64,000 nt of DNA from Acinetobacter piscicola (GCF_015218165.1 NZ_CP048659.1:1054001-1118000), one strand, 5' to 3'; positions 29,377 to 38,595 are shown, numbered from the stretch's first letter. Translations and numbers: made by a program. The notes: generated by a model from the sequence alone, not told the origin.

Positions 29377-30231
29377 TTAGTTATTTCTTCCCATTACACC
29401 ACGAATGGTATTTAACACATCTGCGGGCAATACAACCGTTTTCGCATTATTCGATTTTGCCATATCTTGCATGGCTTTTACGTACTGTTCACCTAACAAA
29501 TATGCCACAGGGATTTCTTTGTCTCCTACCGCAGAAGTCACCATTGAAATGGCTTTTTGTGATGCTTCTGCTAATACCACTTGTGCTTCAGCATCACGGC
29601 GAGAGGCTTCTAAACGTCCATCTGCTTCTAAAATTGCAGCCTGTTTTTCACCATCCGCTTTGGTTACAGTTGCACGGCGTTGACGTTCAGCTGCAGCCTG
29701 AGCTTCCATCGCTGATTGCATGGTGGTCGAGGGTTGAATATCTTGAATTTCCACAGTTTTAAGGGTAATTCCCCAGTCTGAAATATCATCGGAAATTGCA
29801 GCTTTAAGTTTGGCTTTGATATGGTCACGTGATGACAAGGCATCATCTAAATCCATTTCACCGACGATAGAACGTAAAGAGGTTTGTACTAGATTTTGAA
29901 TTGCCCATGTATAATTTTCAATCCCATAGACCGCTTTTTCAGGTGTGGTAATATTGATATAAGCTACAGCATTCATCAGTAATACTGCATTATCACGAGT
30001 AATCACTTCTTGAGAAGGAATATCCAAAACAATATCTTTGGTGGTGATTTTATAAGCGACGTCATCTATATAAGGAATAATAAAATTTAGCCCTGGACTG
30101 AGGGTACTGTCATATTTCCCTAAACGCTGTACGATCCACTTATAACCTTGTGGGACAATACGAACACCTTTGAATATGGTGACGATGACCAATGCAGAAA
30201 GAGCAACTGCAATAATTGAACCAATTGACAT
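29377..30231 (-). CDS. qmcA: SPFH/Band 7 (stomatin-like) membrane protein
   Basis: A 284-residue membrane scaffold protein. One N-terminal helix (IIAVALSALVIVTIFKG) anchors an SPFH domain (RIVPQGYKWIVQRLGKYDSTLSPGLNFIIP). It ends in a long Ala/Glu-rich helix (AAAERQRRATVTKADGEKQ) that forms the oligomerisation coiled coil. It matches the E. coli QmcA type in length and in being paired with an NfeD gene, which lies 23 nt upstream here. The pair is thought to organise membrane microdomains. The exact partner protein is unknown. Confidence 0.9.
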   Translation of the reverse strand: MSIGSIIAVALSALVIVTIFKGVRIVPQGYKWIVQRLGKYDSTLSPGLNFIIPYIDDVAYKITTKDIVLDIPSQEVITRDNAVLLMNAVAYINITTPEKAVYGIENYTWAIQNLVQTSLRSIVGEMDLDDALSSRDHIKAKLKAAISDDISDWGITLKTVEIQDIQPSTTMQSAMEAQAAAERQRRATVTKADGEKQAAILEADGRLEASRRDAEAQVVLAEASQKAISMVTSAVGDKEIPVAYLLGEQYVKAMQDMAKSNNAKTVVLPADVLNTIRGVMGRNN

Positions 30232-30254
30232 GTTTATTCCTCTTTTCTAAAAAA

Positions 30255-30728
30255 TTATAATGGTTTTTGAGTGCTTTGATGGGGTTGAATGACCAGATCA
30301 TTTCCTGAAATATCAACAACGCGGACACGATCACCCACTGCAACAGGAGAGAGAGTTCGACAATTCCATTCATCAGCACCTAAAATAGGCATGGGAAAGC
30401 GGACTTTGACATGATCATGTGTTAAATCTGTTTGAATGACCATACCCACTTGACCGATCGTGGACTCACGGGCAAGACCTGCTTTAGTTTTATCTATAGA
30501 TAAGGGTTTAATAAATTTAAACCAATAAAGAGTACAACTGATCGAAAGGATGATCCAAAAAATAATTTGGGTAGTTAAAGATAGACTAGGGAAAAGCCAA
30601 AAAAGAATGGCAACCAATATCGCTGCAACCCCAAACCACAGTGCAGCAAAAGAAGGCAGAATCAGTTCAAAGAGGATTAACAACACACCTAAAACTAACC
30701 AATGCCAAGGTTCTATTATAAAATTCAT
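30255..30728 (-). CDS. NfeD-family membrane protein
   Basis: A 157-residue partner of the stomatin-like protein downstream. The first half has three to four membrane segments starting WHWLVLGVLLILFELILPSF. The second half is a small OB-fold domain (GQVGMVIQTDL to VRVVDISGNDLVI), the standard short NfeD layout without a ClpP-like protease domain. The operon of NfeD plus SPFH protein is conserved across bacteria. It starts at ATG 30728. Confidence 0.92.
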   Translation of the reverse strand: MNFIIEPWHWLVLGVLLILFELILPSFAALWFGVAAILVAILFWLFPSLSLTTQIIFWIILSISCTLYWFKFIKPLSIDKTKAGLARESTIGQVGMVIQTDLTHDHVKVRFPMPILGADEWNCRTLSPVAVGDRVRVVDISGNDLVIQPHQSTQKPL

Positions 30729-30810
30729 ACGTCTACTCTAATTGTAATCATGGAGATAGATGACGAATCATCTCAATCAATGTAACAGATCGCGGTCAGA
30801 ATGAATATTA

Positions 30811-30843
30811 AAAAATGACCAACTTCTCTGATGAAAAGTTGGT
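30811..30843 (-). terminator. Terminator of the patatin gene
   Basis: ACCAACTT and AAGTTGGT flank a 10-nt loop; on the minus strand the stem is followed by TTTTTTAA. Confidence 0.6.
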
Positions 30844-30859
30844 TACAGTGATGAAAAAA

Positions 30860-31777
30860 TTAGATTCTTGCTTTAAGTGCGGGTTGTAGTGCAGCCGGGG
30901 ATTTTTTAAAATTGTTAATAGCCTTTTGAATTGCAGTAATTTTCAACTGTGCAGCTTTTTCCCCTTCCAAAATCGCTTGATTACTCGCTGTTAAGTCCAA
31001 AGTCCCTAAATGTCCCACTTTGGGTTGGATCACGATATTGGCTTGAGCAAGTTCTGACTGAATACTTTGTTGTCCCATAATGTTAATGGTCTGATCGAGT
31101 AAGCCCCACATATTCATGGGTTGGCTGCCTGAAGGACGTGCAGAAATATCGACTGCAATCACAATATCAGCACCCATATTTTTCGCAGTTTGTACTGGAA
31201 TTGGACTGACTAAGCCACCATCGACATATTTAGTCTTGCCAATAGTTGCGGGTACAAAGACATTAGGAATACTACATGAAGCACGGACAGCTTGACCTGC
31301 ATTTCCTTTGATGAATTCTGCTTTTTTACCATTGTCTAAGCGGGTTGCCACGGCTGCAAAACGAATTGGAAATTTTTCAATGGGTTTATTGGCCACATGA
31401 CTATTGACATAATTTTGCAGCTTTTCACCCAAAATAATCCCTTGACGATTAAGGGTTAAGTCACGCAGATCTGACTCTTTGAGCTGTAGGGCAATTTGCT
31501 GCATTTGATAAGGTGTTTTACCACTGGCATAAATACTACCGACAAAACTCCCTGCACTTGTTCCTGTCACAATTTTGGGTTTAATACCATGTGACTCAAG
31601 TACTTTGATTACACCAATATGGGCGAAGCCTTTGGCACCACCACCGCCTAAAGCAAGTGCAATCACAGGTTCACGGGCTTTGATTGCTGTGGTTGTGGGT
31701 GGTGTTTTGGTGGTTTTATCACAGCCTACCAATGCCAGACCAAGTAAGCTGATGAGTCCAAAGAGTTTGATATGCAT
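30860..31777 (-). CDS. Patatin-like phospholipase, lipoprotein
   Basis: A 305-residue serine lipase-type enzyme. An N-terminal lipoprotein signal (MHIKLFGLISLLGLALVGC, lipobox LVGC) anchors it. The patatin core follows: oxyanion loop GGGGAKG, nucleophile elbow GTSAG and catalytic Asp in DGG (YVDGGLVSPIPV). Its catalytic Ser-Asp dyad is intact. Of the RssA-like bacterial patatin group. Asp directly follows the lipid Cys (CDK), which in many gram-negatives favours inner-membrane retention, although Acinetobacter sorting rules are less certain. An acyltransferase gene follows in order upstream on the same strand, 66 bp away. Substrate is unknown. Confidence 0.92.
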   Translation of the reverse strand: MHIKLFGLISLLGLALVGCDKTTKTPPTTTAIKAREPVIALALGGGGAKGFAHIGVIKVLESHGIKPKIVTGTSAGSFVGSIYASGKTPYQMQQIALQLKESDLRDLTLNRQGIILGEKLQNYVNSHVANKPIEKFPIRFAAVATRLDNGKKAEFIKGNAGQAVRASCSIPNVFVPATIGKTKYVDGGLVSPIPVQTAKNMGADIVIAVDISARPSGSQPMNMWGLLDQTINIMGQQSIQSELAQANIVIQPKVGHLGTLDLTASNQAILEGEKAAQLKITAIQKAINNFKKSPAALQPALKARI

Positions 31778-31843
31778 GTGCGTTATCTATTCATAAATTA
31801 AACAAAATATGCGCAACATCACAACAGATTACGTCATGATTTT

Positions 31844-32470
31844 CTAGCGCTTTTTAAACAGTTTTTGTAACGGTTTAGCCAATCGGGCAGGATTTTTCGG
31901 TGAAAAATTGCCCTGATAATGACTGAAAATTTGCGCTAAGTCTGCATCATAGTCGCCTGTAGGAGTGAATACACCTAAGCAACGAATCATTTTTTGCTCA
32001 TAATCAAAAGCAAACATGACAATTGGAATATGTGCACCCATGGCAATATGATAAAAACCACTTTTGATTTTTTCAGCTTGTTTGCGTGTCCCTTCAGGCG
32101 CGAGGGCAATCCAAATTTTATCCGTAGATTGAATGGCATTGACAATTTGTTGGGTCAAGCCATGAGGGGAGTCACGTTGTACAGGAATTACCCCCATCCA
32201 TTTAAATAGCTTATCCAATGGCGGTTTAAATAAACTGTCTTTGCCAAAGATCGTGACTTTTAAGCCAATGCCGAGCATGGCTAAGAATGCATACAATCCA
32301 TCAAAATTGGATGTATGTGGCGAAACAATAGCAACAGCTTTAGGGATATTGGGAAATTGTCCTTCAAAGCGCCATCCTTGTGCGAGATATAAATTTTTAA
32401 AAAAAGCACGGCTTTTTGGTGTTCCACGATGTGGAACTTGATCGGGTAATTGTGGAAAATTTATTGCCAT
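31844..32470 (-). CDS. Lysophospholipid/1-acylglycerol-phosphate acyltransferase-like protein
   Basis: A 208-residue PlsC-fold acyltransferase. The catalytic HX4D motif is HTSNFD, and the glycerol-phosphate-binding motif EGTR is present (APEGTRKQAEKI). It transfers an acyl chain to a lysophospholipid or related acceptor at the inner membrane, though it lacks an obvious membrane anchor helix. The patatin gene downstream on the same strand suggests lipid remodelling, but they may be independent. Starts at the ATG at 32470. Confidence 0.9.
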   Translation of the reverse strand: MAINFPQLPDQVPHRGTPKSRAFFKNLYLAQGWRFEGQFPNIPKAVAIVSPHTSNFDGLYAFLAMLGIGLKVTIFGKDSLFKPPLDKLFKWMGVIPVQRDSPHGLTQQIVNAIQSTDKIWIALAPEGTRKQAEKIKSGFYHIAMGAHIPIVMFAFDYEQKMIRCLGVFTPTGDYDADLAQIFSHYQGNFSPKNPARLAKPLQKLFKKR

Positions 32471-32604
32471 TGTTGTTTACATAACACTAAAAATCACTGT
32501 AAATATGCATTTTTCATAGATAATAGTACATGGATAAATTGTAATTATCCAACAACATTATCTACTCTAAAAGATCGCCAATTGGTTGAAAGGTCAATAT
32601 TGTT

Positions 32605-33885
32605 ATGCCCAAAGCCCCCCATTTGTATGTCCTGTTGTTTTCTTTATATTGGGCACAAGGATTACCTGTTGGTTTTATGACACATGCTTTGCCTGTGATT
32701 TTAAGGGCACAAGGGGTGTCACTGACCCATATTGGTGGTTTTGGTTTGCTGATGGCACCTTGGGCGATGAAAGTCCTGTGGGCACCTTGGGTTGACCGTT
32801 ATGGTGCATTGGGGTTTGGGCATTATCGGAGTTGGATTATTCCTTGTCAGTTACTGACCGTTGCTATTTTAATTGTTTTATCTTATTTGCCCATTCAAGC
32901 TTTAAATGAACCTGTGTATTTATTGGGATTTTTTATTACTTTATTGTTGATGAATGGCATTGGTGCCACCCAAGATATTGCCACAGATGCTTTGGCAGTC
33001 AATATTCTCAAAGGTGAACAACAACATTGGGGCAATATGTTTCAAGTGGTGGGGTCGCGTTTAGGATTTATTGTTGGTGGTGGGGTGATTTTGTGGGCAT
33101 TGGACAGTTTGACATGGCAAACGACTTTTTTAATTTTAGCTGCAATCGTATTTTTAAATATTGTGCCTGCTTTATTTTATCGAGAACCACAACATCATTT
33201 ACACTTAGAGCAATCTAAACCAAGGGAACAGGCTGAGAGCAAAGCACCTTTCATGCAGCAAATCTCAGAATATTTACAGTATTTTTTAAACACTAAAGTC
33301 ATGTTGTATTGGTTCATTGTATTATGCACGATCAAAATTGCGGATGGTTTGTCAGGTCCAATTAGCAAGCCACTCATGGTGGATTTAGGTTTAACGTATT
33401 CACAAATTGGTGTTTACATCACCATGTTAGGGGCAGGGGCTGCATTATGTGGTGCAGGTTTAGCGAGTCTTTATTTACAGTATTTTTCACGTGTTCGTGC
33501 ACTAATTTTATTCTCTTTTTTTAAAGTATTGAGTTTGCTTGCTTATGCATGGCTCGCATATCAATTCCAACAAAAAACTGCAGTTTCGCATCTGACTATT
33601 TATTTCATCAATGCTGTCGATGATATGTTTGCCGCCATGCTTTTGGTGGTGATTTTGACTTTGATAATGCAATATAGCCGTAAAACGCATGCAGGAACAG
33701 ACTTTACCTTTCAGGTCTCTGTGATGGCGGCAGTAAGTGGCATGCTGTATAGTCTCAGTGGAATCTTGGGCGATGTGATGGGATATTTTGATTATTTTAT
33801 CTTGATGAGTTGTGTTGCTCTCCTGTGTTTATTGCCCATTTTTCTATGGATGAAGCAAGTGCATCTAAAAATAGATGAAAATTAA
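32605..33885 (+). CDS. MFS transporter, AmpG / RhtX-FptX-like
   Basis: A 426-residue inner-membrane carrier with 12 predicted helices. The opening SLYWAQGLPVGFMTHALPVILR and the following PWAMKVLWAPWVDRYG are the pattern shared by AmpG muropeptide permeases and the RhtX/FptX siderophore importers. Without an alignment I cannot choose between these. The DIATDALAVNIL segment also fits AmpG-like members. It stands alone: no ampD/ampC or siderophore genes are adjacent, and no Fur box lies upstream that I can see. Starts at the ATG at 32605, with AAAGG 13 nt before. Confidence 0.85.
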   Translation: MPKAPHLYVLLFSLYWAQGLPVGFMTHALPVILRAQGVSLTHIGGFGLLMAPWAMKVLWAPWVDRYGALGFGHYRSWIIPCQLLTVAILIVLSYLPIQALNEPVYLLGFFITLLLMNGIGATQDIATDALAVNILKGEQQHWGNMFQVVGSRLGFIVGGGVILWALDSLTWQTTFLILAAIVFLNIVPALFYREPQHHLHLEQSKPREQAESKAPFMQQISEYLQYFLNTKVMLYWFIVLCTIKIADGLSGPISKPLMVDLGLTYSQIGVYITMLGAGAALCGAGLASLYLQYFSRVRALILFSFFKVLSLLAYAWLAYQFQQKTAVSHLTIYFINAVDDMFAAMLLVVILTLIMQYSRKTHAGTDFTFQVSVMAAVSGMLYSLSGILGDVMGYFDYFILMSCVALLCLLPIFLWMKQVHLKIDEN

Positions 33886-33944
33886 ACTATTGGTAAAATG
33901 CTAAATTGTGCAAATTTATGTATTTCAGTGGTTTATCTCTATTT

Positions 33945-33982
33945 CTTAAGAATATTTCAGTTTAAATTAAGTCTTTCTTAAG
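33945..33982 (+). promoter_or_regulatory. PmrA box upstream of pmrC, with an extra upstream half-site
   Basis: ATTAAG-TCTTT-CTTAAG (33966-33982) fits the HTTAAD-N5-HTTAAD PmrA consensus exactly. Another CTTAAG lies 21 nt upstream of the first half (33945-33950). The second half-site is 17 nt before GATTAT (34000-34005), a plausible -10, so it occupies the -35 position, as expected for activation by PmrA. Confidence 0.8.
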
Positions 33983-34028
33983 GTTCAATTTTTACAGTTG
34001 ATTATCTTTTATGCATGATCAGACTGAG

Positions 34029-35690
34029 ATGTTGGGATTCTTAGAAAAACGATTCAATCAAAAAATAACGGTTTCATTTACTGTTTTTACTTTAGCTATG
34101 GCGGTGTGGTTAGGGGTATGTTTAAATTTTGCTTTTTATCGTCAAATTCATAATTTAACGCCATATCAAGGTATTAAATCCTATGCTTTTCTAGCTGCTA
34201 CAGCCTTAATTTTAATCGCATTATATAATCTGATTTTACAAATCTTGGGTTGGAAGTGGACACTCAAAGCAATTACCGTTTTACTGGTATTTATTGGTGG
34301 ATTCAGTGCCTATTTTGTGAATTCATTGGGTGTGGTGATTTCTCCTGATCAAATTCAAAATATGATGCAGACAGACCCTGCAGAAGTACGTGATCTGGTT
34401 TCACTCCGTTTTATTTTATGGTCGATTGCTTTTGTGGTTTTACCCATCGCATTGATTTTTTGGGTCAATATTCGTGATGAGTCCATTTCGAAAACCTTGC
34501 TGAAAAAGTTAGCCAGTAGTATTGCTTCTTTGGCAGTAATCGGTTCATTGTTATTTGTCTATTATGTCGATTTTGCTGCAATTTTTCGTGAGCATCGAGA
34601 TTTAAAAGGCATGATTTCCCCACAAAATGTGTTTGCTGCAACCAGTTCTTATTTCCATAAAAGAGCGCCAAAGGAAAATTTACCTTTAATTCGTTATGGT
34701 GAAGATGCACATTTGGTTGAAGACACCTCAACACAAAAACATCCGAAATTGATGGTATTGGTGGTCGGTGAAACCGCACGTGCTGAAAGCTTTGCTTTAG
34801 ATGGTTATCATAAAAATACCAATCCTGAATTGTCTAAACAGGCAGGTCTGATTAATTATAGTCAGGTGAGTTCATGTGGTACAGCCACAGCAGTGTCAGT
34901 ACCTTGTATGTTCTCAGGAATGCCACGTCTTGAATATGATGAGCACTTAGCAAGCCATCGTGAAGGACTACTCGATATTGCACAACGTGCAGGTTATAAA
35001 GTGACGTGGATCGATAATAACTCTGGCTGTAAAGGCACATGTAATCGTGTAGAACAGTATAAAATTCCTGAAAATCTAAAACAAAAATGGTGTAAAGAAG
35101 GAGAGTGTCTGGATGGTATTTTGGTGGACAGTTTAAAACAATATATTTCAACGATTCCGAAAAATGATGTATCACCGCATTTGATTGTATTACATCAGAT
35201 GGGTAGCCATGGCCCTGCTTATTATAAACGTGCACCTCAAGCGTTTCAGGTATTTCATCCAACCTGTGATACCAACGCGATTCAAGGCTGTACACGTGAG
35301 GAATTATTAAACAGTTATGACAATAGTATTGTGTATACTGACCATGTGCTGAATCAAGTGATTGAAGTTTTAAAAACACAAACGCAATATAGAACAGGTT
35401 TTTGGTATTTGTCTGATCATGGTGAGTCTACAGGTGAGCATGGTATGTATTTACATGGCGCACCGTATTCAATTGCACCGAGCCAACAAACCCATGTACC
35501 GATGATGATGTGGTTCTCTGACAGTTGGAAACAAGCACATGCTGCACAAGTCAATTGTTTGGCACAACAAAAGGCAAAAACCTTGAGTCAGGATAATTTA
35601 TTTCCAAGTTTGTTAAGTCTGTTGGGTGTTAAAACCCAAGTGATTAATCAAAATCATAATATGCTCAGCCAATGTGCTGTACGTAGTTAA
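34029..35690 (+). CDS. pmrC: Phosphoethanolamine-lipid A transferase PmrC/EptA
   Basis: Adds phosphoethanolamine to lipid A at the periplasmic face of the inner membrane, lowering polymyxin binding. Five N-terminal helices are followed by an alkaline-phosphatase-like catalytic domain, with VVGETARAESFALDGY containing the nucleophile Thr. The metal-binding LSDHGESTGEHGMYLHG closes the site. First gene of pmrCAB. I use the ATG at 34029 (MLGFLEKRFNQ); one at 34011 adds six residues, but the predicted transcription start (about 34012) would leave almost no leader for it. The PmrA box upstream indicates autoregulation by the operon's own response regulator. Mutations in pmrAB raise its level in colistin-resistant Acinetobacter. 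Confidence 0.95.
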   Translation: MLGFLEKRFNQKITVSFTVFTLAMAVWLGVCLNFAFYRQIHNLTPYQGIKSYAFLAATALILIALYNLILQILGWKWTLKAITVLLVFIGGFSAYFVNSLGVVISPDQIQNMMQTDPAEVRDLVSLRFILWSIAFVVLPIALIFWVNIRDESISKTLLKKLASSIASLAVIGSLLFVYYVDFAAIFREHRDLKGMISPQNVFAATSSYFHKRAPKENLPLIRYGEDAHLVEDTSTQKHPKLMVLVVGETARAESFALDGYHKNTNPELSKQAGLINYSQVSSCGTATAVSVPCMFSGMPRLEYDEHLASHREGLLDIAQRAGYKVTWIDNNSGCKGTCNRVEQYKIPENLKQKWCKEGECLDGILVDSLKQYISTIPKNDVSPHLIVLHQMGSHGPAYYKRAPQAFQVFHPTCDTNAIQGCTREELLNSYDNSIVYTDHVLNQVIEVLKTQTQYRTGFWYLSDHGESTGEHGMYLHGAPYSIAPSQQTHVPMMMWFSDSWKQAHAAQVNCLAQQKAKTLSQDNLFPSLLSLLGVKTQVINQNHNMLSQCAVRS

Positions 35691-35705
35691 TACAGGATGC
35701 CAAAC

Positions 35706-36380
35706 ATGACTAAAATCTTAATGATTGAAGATGACTTTATGATTGCTGAATCAACGCTCACCTTGTTGCGTTTTCATCAATATGAAGTGGAATGGGTCAA
35801 TAATGGCTTGGATGGGTTAAAACAATTGACCCATCAACAATTTGATTTGATTTTATTAGACTTAGGTCTGCCAATGATGGATGGCATGCAAGTACTGAAG
35901 CAAATTCGACAACGGGTAGCAACGCCTGTATTGATCATTTCTGCACGAGATCAACTGCAAAATCGTGTAGATGGTTTAAATCAAGGCGCAGATGATTATT
36001 TGATTAAACCGTATGAATTTGAAGAATTAATTGCACGTATCCAAGCGTTATTACGTCGTTCGAATCAAACGCAAGCGCTGCAATCAGGTGCTGAAATCCT
36101 AAAAAATGGAGATTTAGTACTCGATGTAGAGCAGCATCTCGCAACTTTTAAAGGTGAATTGGTCGAATTATCTAAACGTGAATGGGCAATCTTAATTCCA
36201 CTGATGACCCACCCAAATAAAATATTTTCTAAAACCAATTTAGAAGATAAGTTATATGCTTTAGACAGTGAAATTAATAGCAATACCATTGAAGTCTATG
36301 TGCATCATATTCGTTCAAAATTAGGTAAAAACATTATTCGTACCATTCGTGGTTTGGGCTATCGTTTTGGTCAAGCCTAA
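35706..36380 (+). CDS. pmrA: Response regulator PmrA
   Basis: OmpR-class regulator of lipid A modification. The receiver domain (1-115) has the acidic pocket (MIEDDFMIAE), phospho-acceptor Asp in LILLDLGLPMMDGMQV and Lys in LIKPYEF. The winged-helix domain follows, ending in TNTIEVYVHHIRSKLGK-type sequence (here SNTIEVYVHH). The start at 35706 (MTKILMIED) gives the 224 residues of the A. baumannii protein; AGGA lies 9 nt upstream, while an ATG nine bases earlier overlaps that site. It lies 15 nt after pmrC and 27 nt before pmrB. Confidence 0.96.
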   Translation: MTKILMIEDDFMIAESTLTLLRFHQYEVEWVNNGLDGLKQLTHQQFDLILLDLGLPMMDGMQVLKQIRQRVATPVLIISARDQLQNRVDGLNQGADDYLIKPYEFEELIARIQALLRRSNQTQALQSGAEILKNGDLVLDVEQHLATFKGELVELSKREWAILIPLMTHPNKIFSKTNLEDKLYALDSEINSNTIEVYVHHIRSKLGKNIIRTIRGLGYRFGQA

Positions 36381-36407
36381 TATTTTGGAAAAATTTGAAA
36401 TAAAAGT

Positions 36408-37739
36408 ATGACAGAAAAACAGCATTATTCTCTTAGAAGGCGCTTAATTACATATGTCTCGCTCTTTAGCGCGCTCATGGGTTGCCTGCTCATTTTTACT
36501 GCTTATAAAACGTCATTACATGAAATCACTGAAATTTTAGATGAACAAATGGTGTATTTGGCGGAACGTGTTGCCAAAAATCCACGTCCATTAGAAAGTC
36601 AATTTAATCATCAAAAACGTTATCATGAAGAAGATTTGTTTATCGATGTTTGGGCGTACAATGAGCGTAAAGACCTCAGTCATGATGAACATTATTTGAT
36701 TGAACCGAAAAGTAAAGCAGGCTTCTATACCCAAGAAACTGAAAATGGTACTTGGATTGCTTATGTTTTACCTACACCACAATATCAAATTCAAATTAGT
36801 CAACAACTCAAAGTGCGTAAAGAGCTGGCGTTTGAGTTAGCAGGTACAATGTTTTTGCCTTATTTGTTGATTATGCCTTTTGCCTTGTTTGCATTGGTAT
36901 TCATTATTCGTAGAAGCTTAAAGCCTTTAGAAGCGTTTAAATCTGAACTGTCGTTGCGTGATTCAAATAGTTTATCTTCGATTCAAAGTAGTCATTATCC
37001 CGAAGAGCTTGTGCCTACTATTAATGAAATGAATCATTTATTTGAACGTATTTCTATTGCTCAACAAGAACAACGCCAATTTGTCGCTGATGCTGCACAT
37101 GAGTTACGGACACCGATTACCGCACTCAACTTACAAACCAAGATTCTGATTAGCCAATTGCCTGATGACCCTAATTTATTGAATTTAAGTAAAGGTTTGG
37201 CACGGATGCAGCATTTGGTCACGCAACTCTTGGCACTTGCCAAACAAGATGCTTCGTTGAAATACGAGCGACCTGCGACTACTTTTCAGTTAAATGATGT
37301 TGCATTTAATTGTGTTGAACAATTACTTAATCTTGCGATGCAAAAAGACATAGATCTTGGATTTTTACGCAATGATCCTGTACAGATGTTTAGTGTTGAA
37401 CAAAGTGTGCATTCGATTATTTTTAATTTAATTGATAATGCCATTAAATATACCCCTGATACAGGTGTGATCAATATTTCTGTATTTGAAGATGGGCATG
37501 GCTCAGCATTTGTTAAAATTGAGGACAGTGGTCCGGGAATCGAACCTGAGTTATATGAAAAAGTGCTGAAACGCTTTTATCGAATCCATCATCACTTAGA
37601 AGTGGGCAGTGGTCTAGGATTATCGATTGTAGAAAAAGCAGTACAACATTTGGGTGGACTACTGACTTTATCGCGCAGTGAAGAACTCGGTGGTTTAGAG
37701 GTTCTGGTTAAATTACCGATGCAATTGAGTGATCAGTAA
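36408..37739 (+). CDS. pmrB: Sensor histidine kinase PmrB
   Basis: Inner-membrane kinase partner of PmrA, sensing cationic antimicrobials, Fe3+ and mild acid in relatives. Two membrane helices (about 14-35 and 145-170) flank a periplasmic domain of about 115 residues; HAMP follows (RRSLKPLEAFKSELS). The DHp box contains the phospho-acceptor His (FVADAAHELRTPITAL), and the ATPase has N (NLIDNAIKYTPD), G1 (DSGPGIEP) and G2 (GSGLGLSIVEK) boxes. Third gene of pmrCAB. 443 residues, close to the 444 recalled for A. baumannii. Nothing in the catalytic boxes appears altered. Whether any residue is a resistance substitution cannot be judged without a species reference. Confidence 0.95.
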   Translation: MTEKQHYSLRRRLITYVSLFSALMGCLLIFTAYKTSLHEITEILDEQMVYLAERVAKNPRPLESQFNHQKRYHEEDLFIDVWAYNERKDLSHDEHYLIEPKSKAGFYTQETENGTWIAYVLPTPQYQIQISQQLKVRKELAFELAGTMFLPYLLIMPFALFALVFIIRRSLKPLEAFKSELSLRDSNSLSSIQSSHYPEELVPTINEMNHLFERISIAQQEQRQFVADAAHELRTPITALNLQTKILISQLPDDPNLLNLSKGLARMQHLVTQLLALAKQDASLKYERPATTFQLNDVAFNCVEQLLNLAMQKDIDLGFLRNDPVQMFSVEQSVHSIIFNLIDNAIKYTPDTGVINISVFEDGHGSAFVKIEDSGPGIEPELYEKVLKRFYRIHHHLEVGSGLGLSIVEKAVQHLGGLLTLSRSEELGGLEVLVKLPMQLSDQ

Positions 37740-37748
37740 ATCTTTAAA

Positions 37749-37776
37749 ATGAGGTGAAAATACGGTTTCACCTCAT
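37749..37776. terminator. Hairpin between pmrB and the convergent PAP2 gene
   Basis: ATGAGGTGAAA and TTTCACCTCAT pair around a 6-nt loop. No strong T-run follows, so bidirectional but possibly weak. Confidence 0.55.
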
Positions 37777-37779
37777 CAA

Positions 37780-38463
37780 TTATTGTGCATGTTTTTGAAA
37801 TTTTTTATAGAAAATGGCATACAGAACAGCATTTAAACTAAATATAATCCAAGCTGTCCATAGATTGTGACTGAGAAAATGTGCGCCTCGCATCATTTGC
37901 CCCCAACCCATAATAAAGCCTAAAGTTAGACCGAAAAATAAGAAGAGATAGGCACATTTTTTTGAACTTAAACGATAGACAAAAAATCCAGTCATCAGTG
38001 CAAAGCCTGTACTGGCATGCCCACCTGGAAAACAGTGTCCATGTGTTGCAGTGAAGTCCCAAATAAATCCTGTAGGGGTTGCTTGTGTCATATTCCATGG
38101 ACAAGCATGCTGCGATTGAGATTTTAATAATCCGACGACACCTGTACACAATATACTGACCCAAAACATATAGCCATATTGCCAACGAGATGGTTTTAAT
38201 TTTTCAACCTTAAATGAAGCTAACCATAAAAATAAAAAACTCAGATAAACTAAAATCAAAATATTTTTCAGGTGTTTATGATTCCAATGTACCAAATAAT
38301 AGTTATCACGATAGGTAAAATGTCCAAATTGATCCATCCAAGGTCGAATCAAATTTTGGTCAATTGCGCCACCAACAGGAAAATAACAGAGCAGAATCAC
38401 ACCGGATATCAAACTGACTGTCATACAAGACAGCATAAATTTTTGAAAATTTGAGAAAACCAT
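37780..38463 (-). CDS. PAP2-family membrane phosphatase
   Basis: A 227-residue inner-membrane acid phosphatase-type protein with six helices. The three catalytic motifs are KSQSQHACPW (C1, altered from KX6RP), CFPGGHAS (C2, nucleophile support His) and RGAHFLSHNLWTA (C3, catalytic His). It belongs to the PAP2 branch that removes phosphate from lipids such as undecaprenyl diphosphate, phosphatidylglycerophosphate or lipid A. Being convergent with pmrCAB hints at envelope remodelling, but this is context only. No PmrA box of the N5 type is upstream; a looser TTTAAG-N9-CTTAAA is present. Confidence 0.88.
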   Translation of the reverse strand: MVFSNFQKFMLSCMTVSLISGVILLCYFPVGGAIDQNLIRPWMDQFGHFTYRDNYYLVHWNHKHLKNILILVYLSFLFLWLASFKVEKLKPSRWQYGYMFWVSILCTGVVGLLKSQSQHACPWNMTQATPTGFIWDFTATHGHCFPGGHASTGFALMTGFFVYRLSSKKCAYLFLFFGLTLGFIMGWGQMMRGAHFLSHNLWTAWIIFSLNAVLYAIFYKKFQKHAQ

Positions 38464-38595
38464 ATCGGATAAAATGCAAATGTGAAATGAAAATATAGTT
38501 TATGATTTAAGCAATTAAAACTTAAATGAGTATTAATCTATACAATTTCATCATATCGAAATTTGGTCTTATTGTTGTGCAACTGAAAAAATACC

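Noticed and set aside
34852..35379. 175-codon frame antisense to pmrC
   Set aside because: Lies fully within the conserved catalytic domain of pmrC on the other strand; composition typical of a shadow frame.
37749..37776. Strong intrinsic terminator for pmrB
   Set aside because: The stem is good, but there is no T-tract, so I list it only as a weak or Rho-independent-uncertain hairpin.
38463..38540. PmrA box before the PAP2 gene next to pmrB
   Set aside because: The two half-site-like hexamers (TTTAAG and CTTAAA) are 9 nt apart, not 5, so they do not fit the PmrA consensus.
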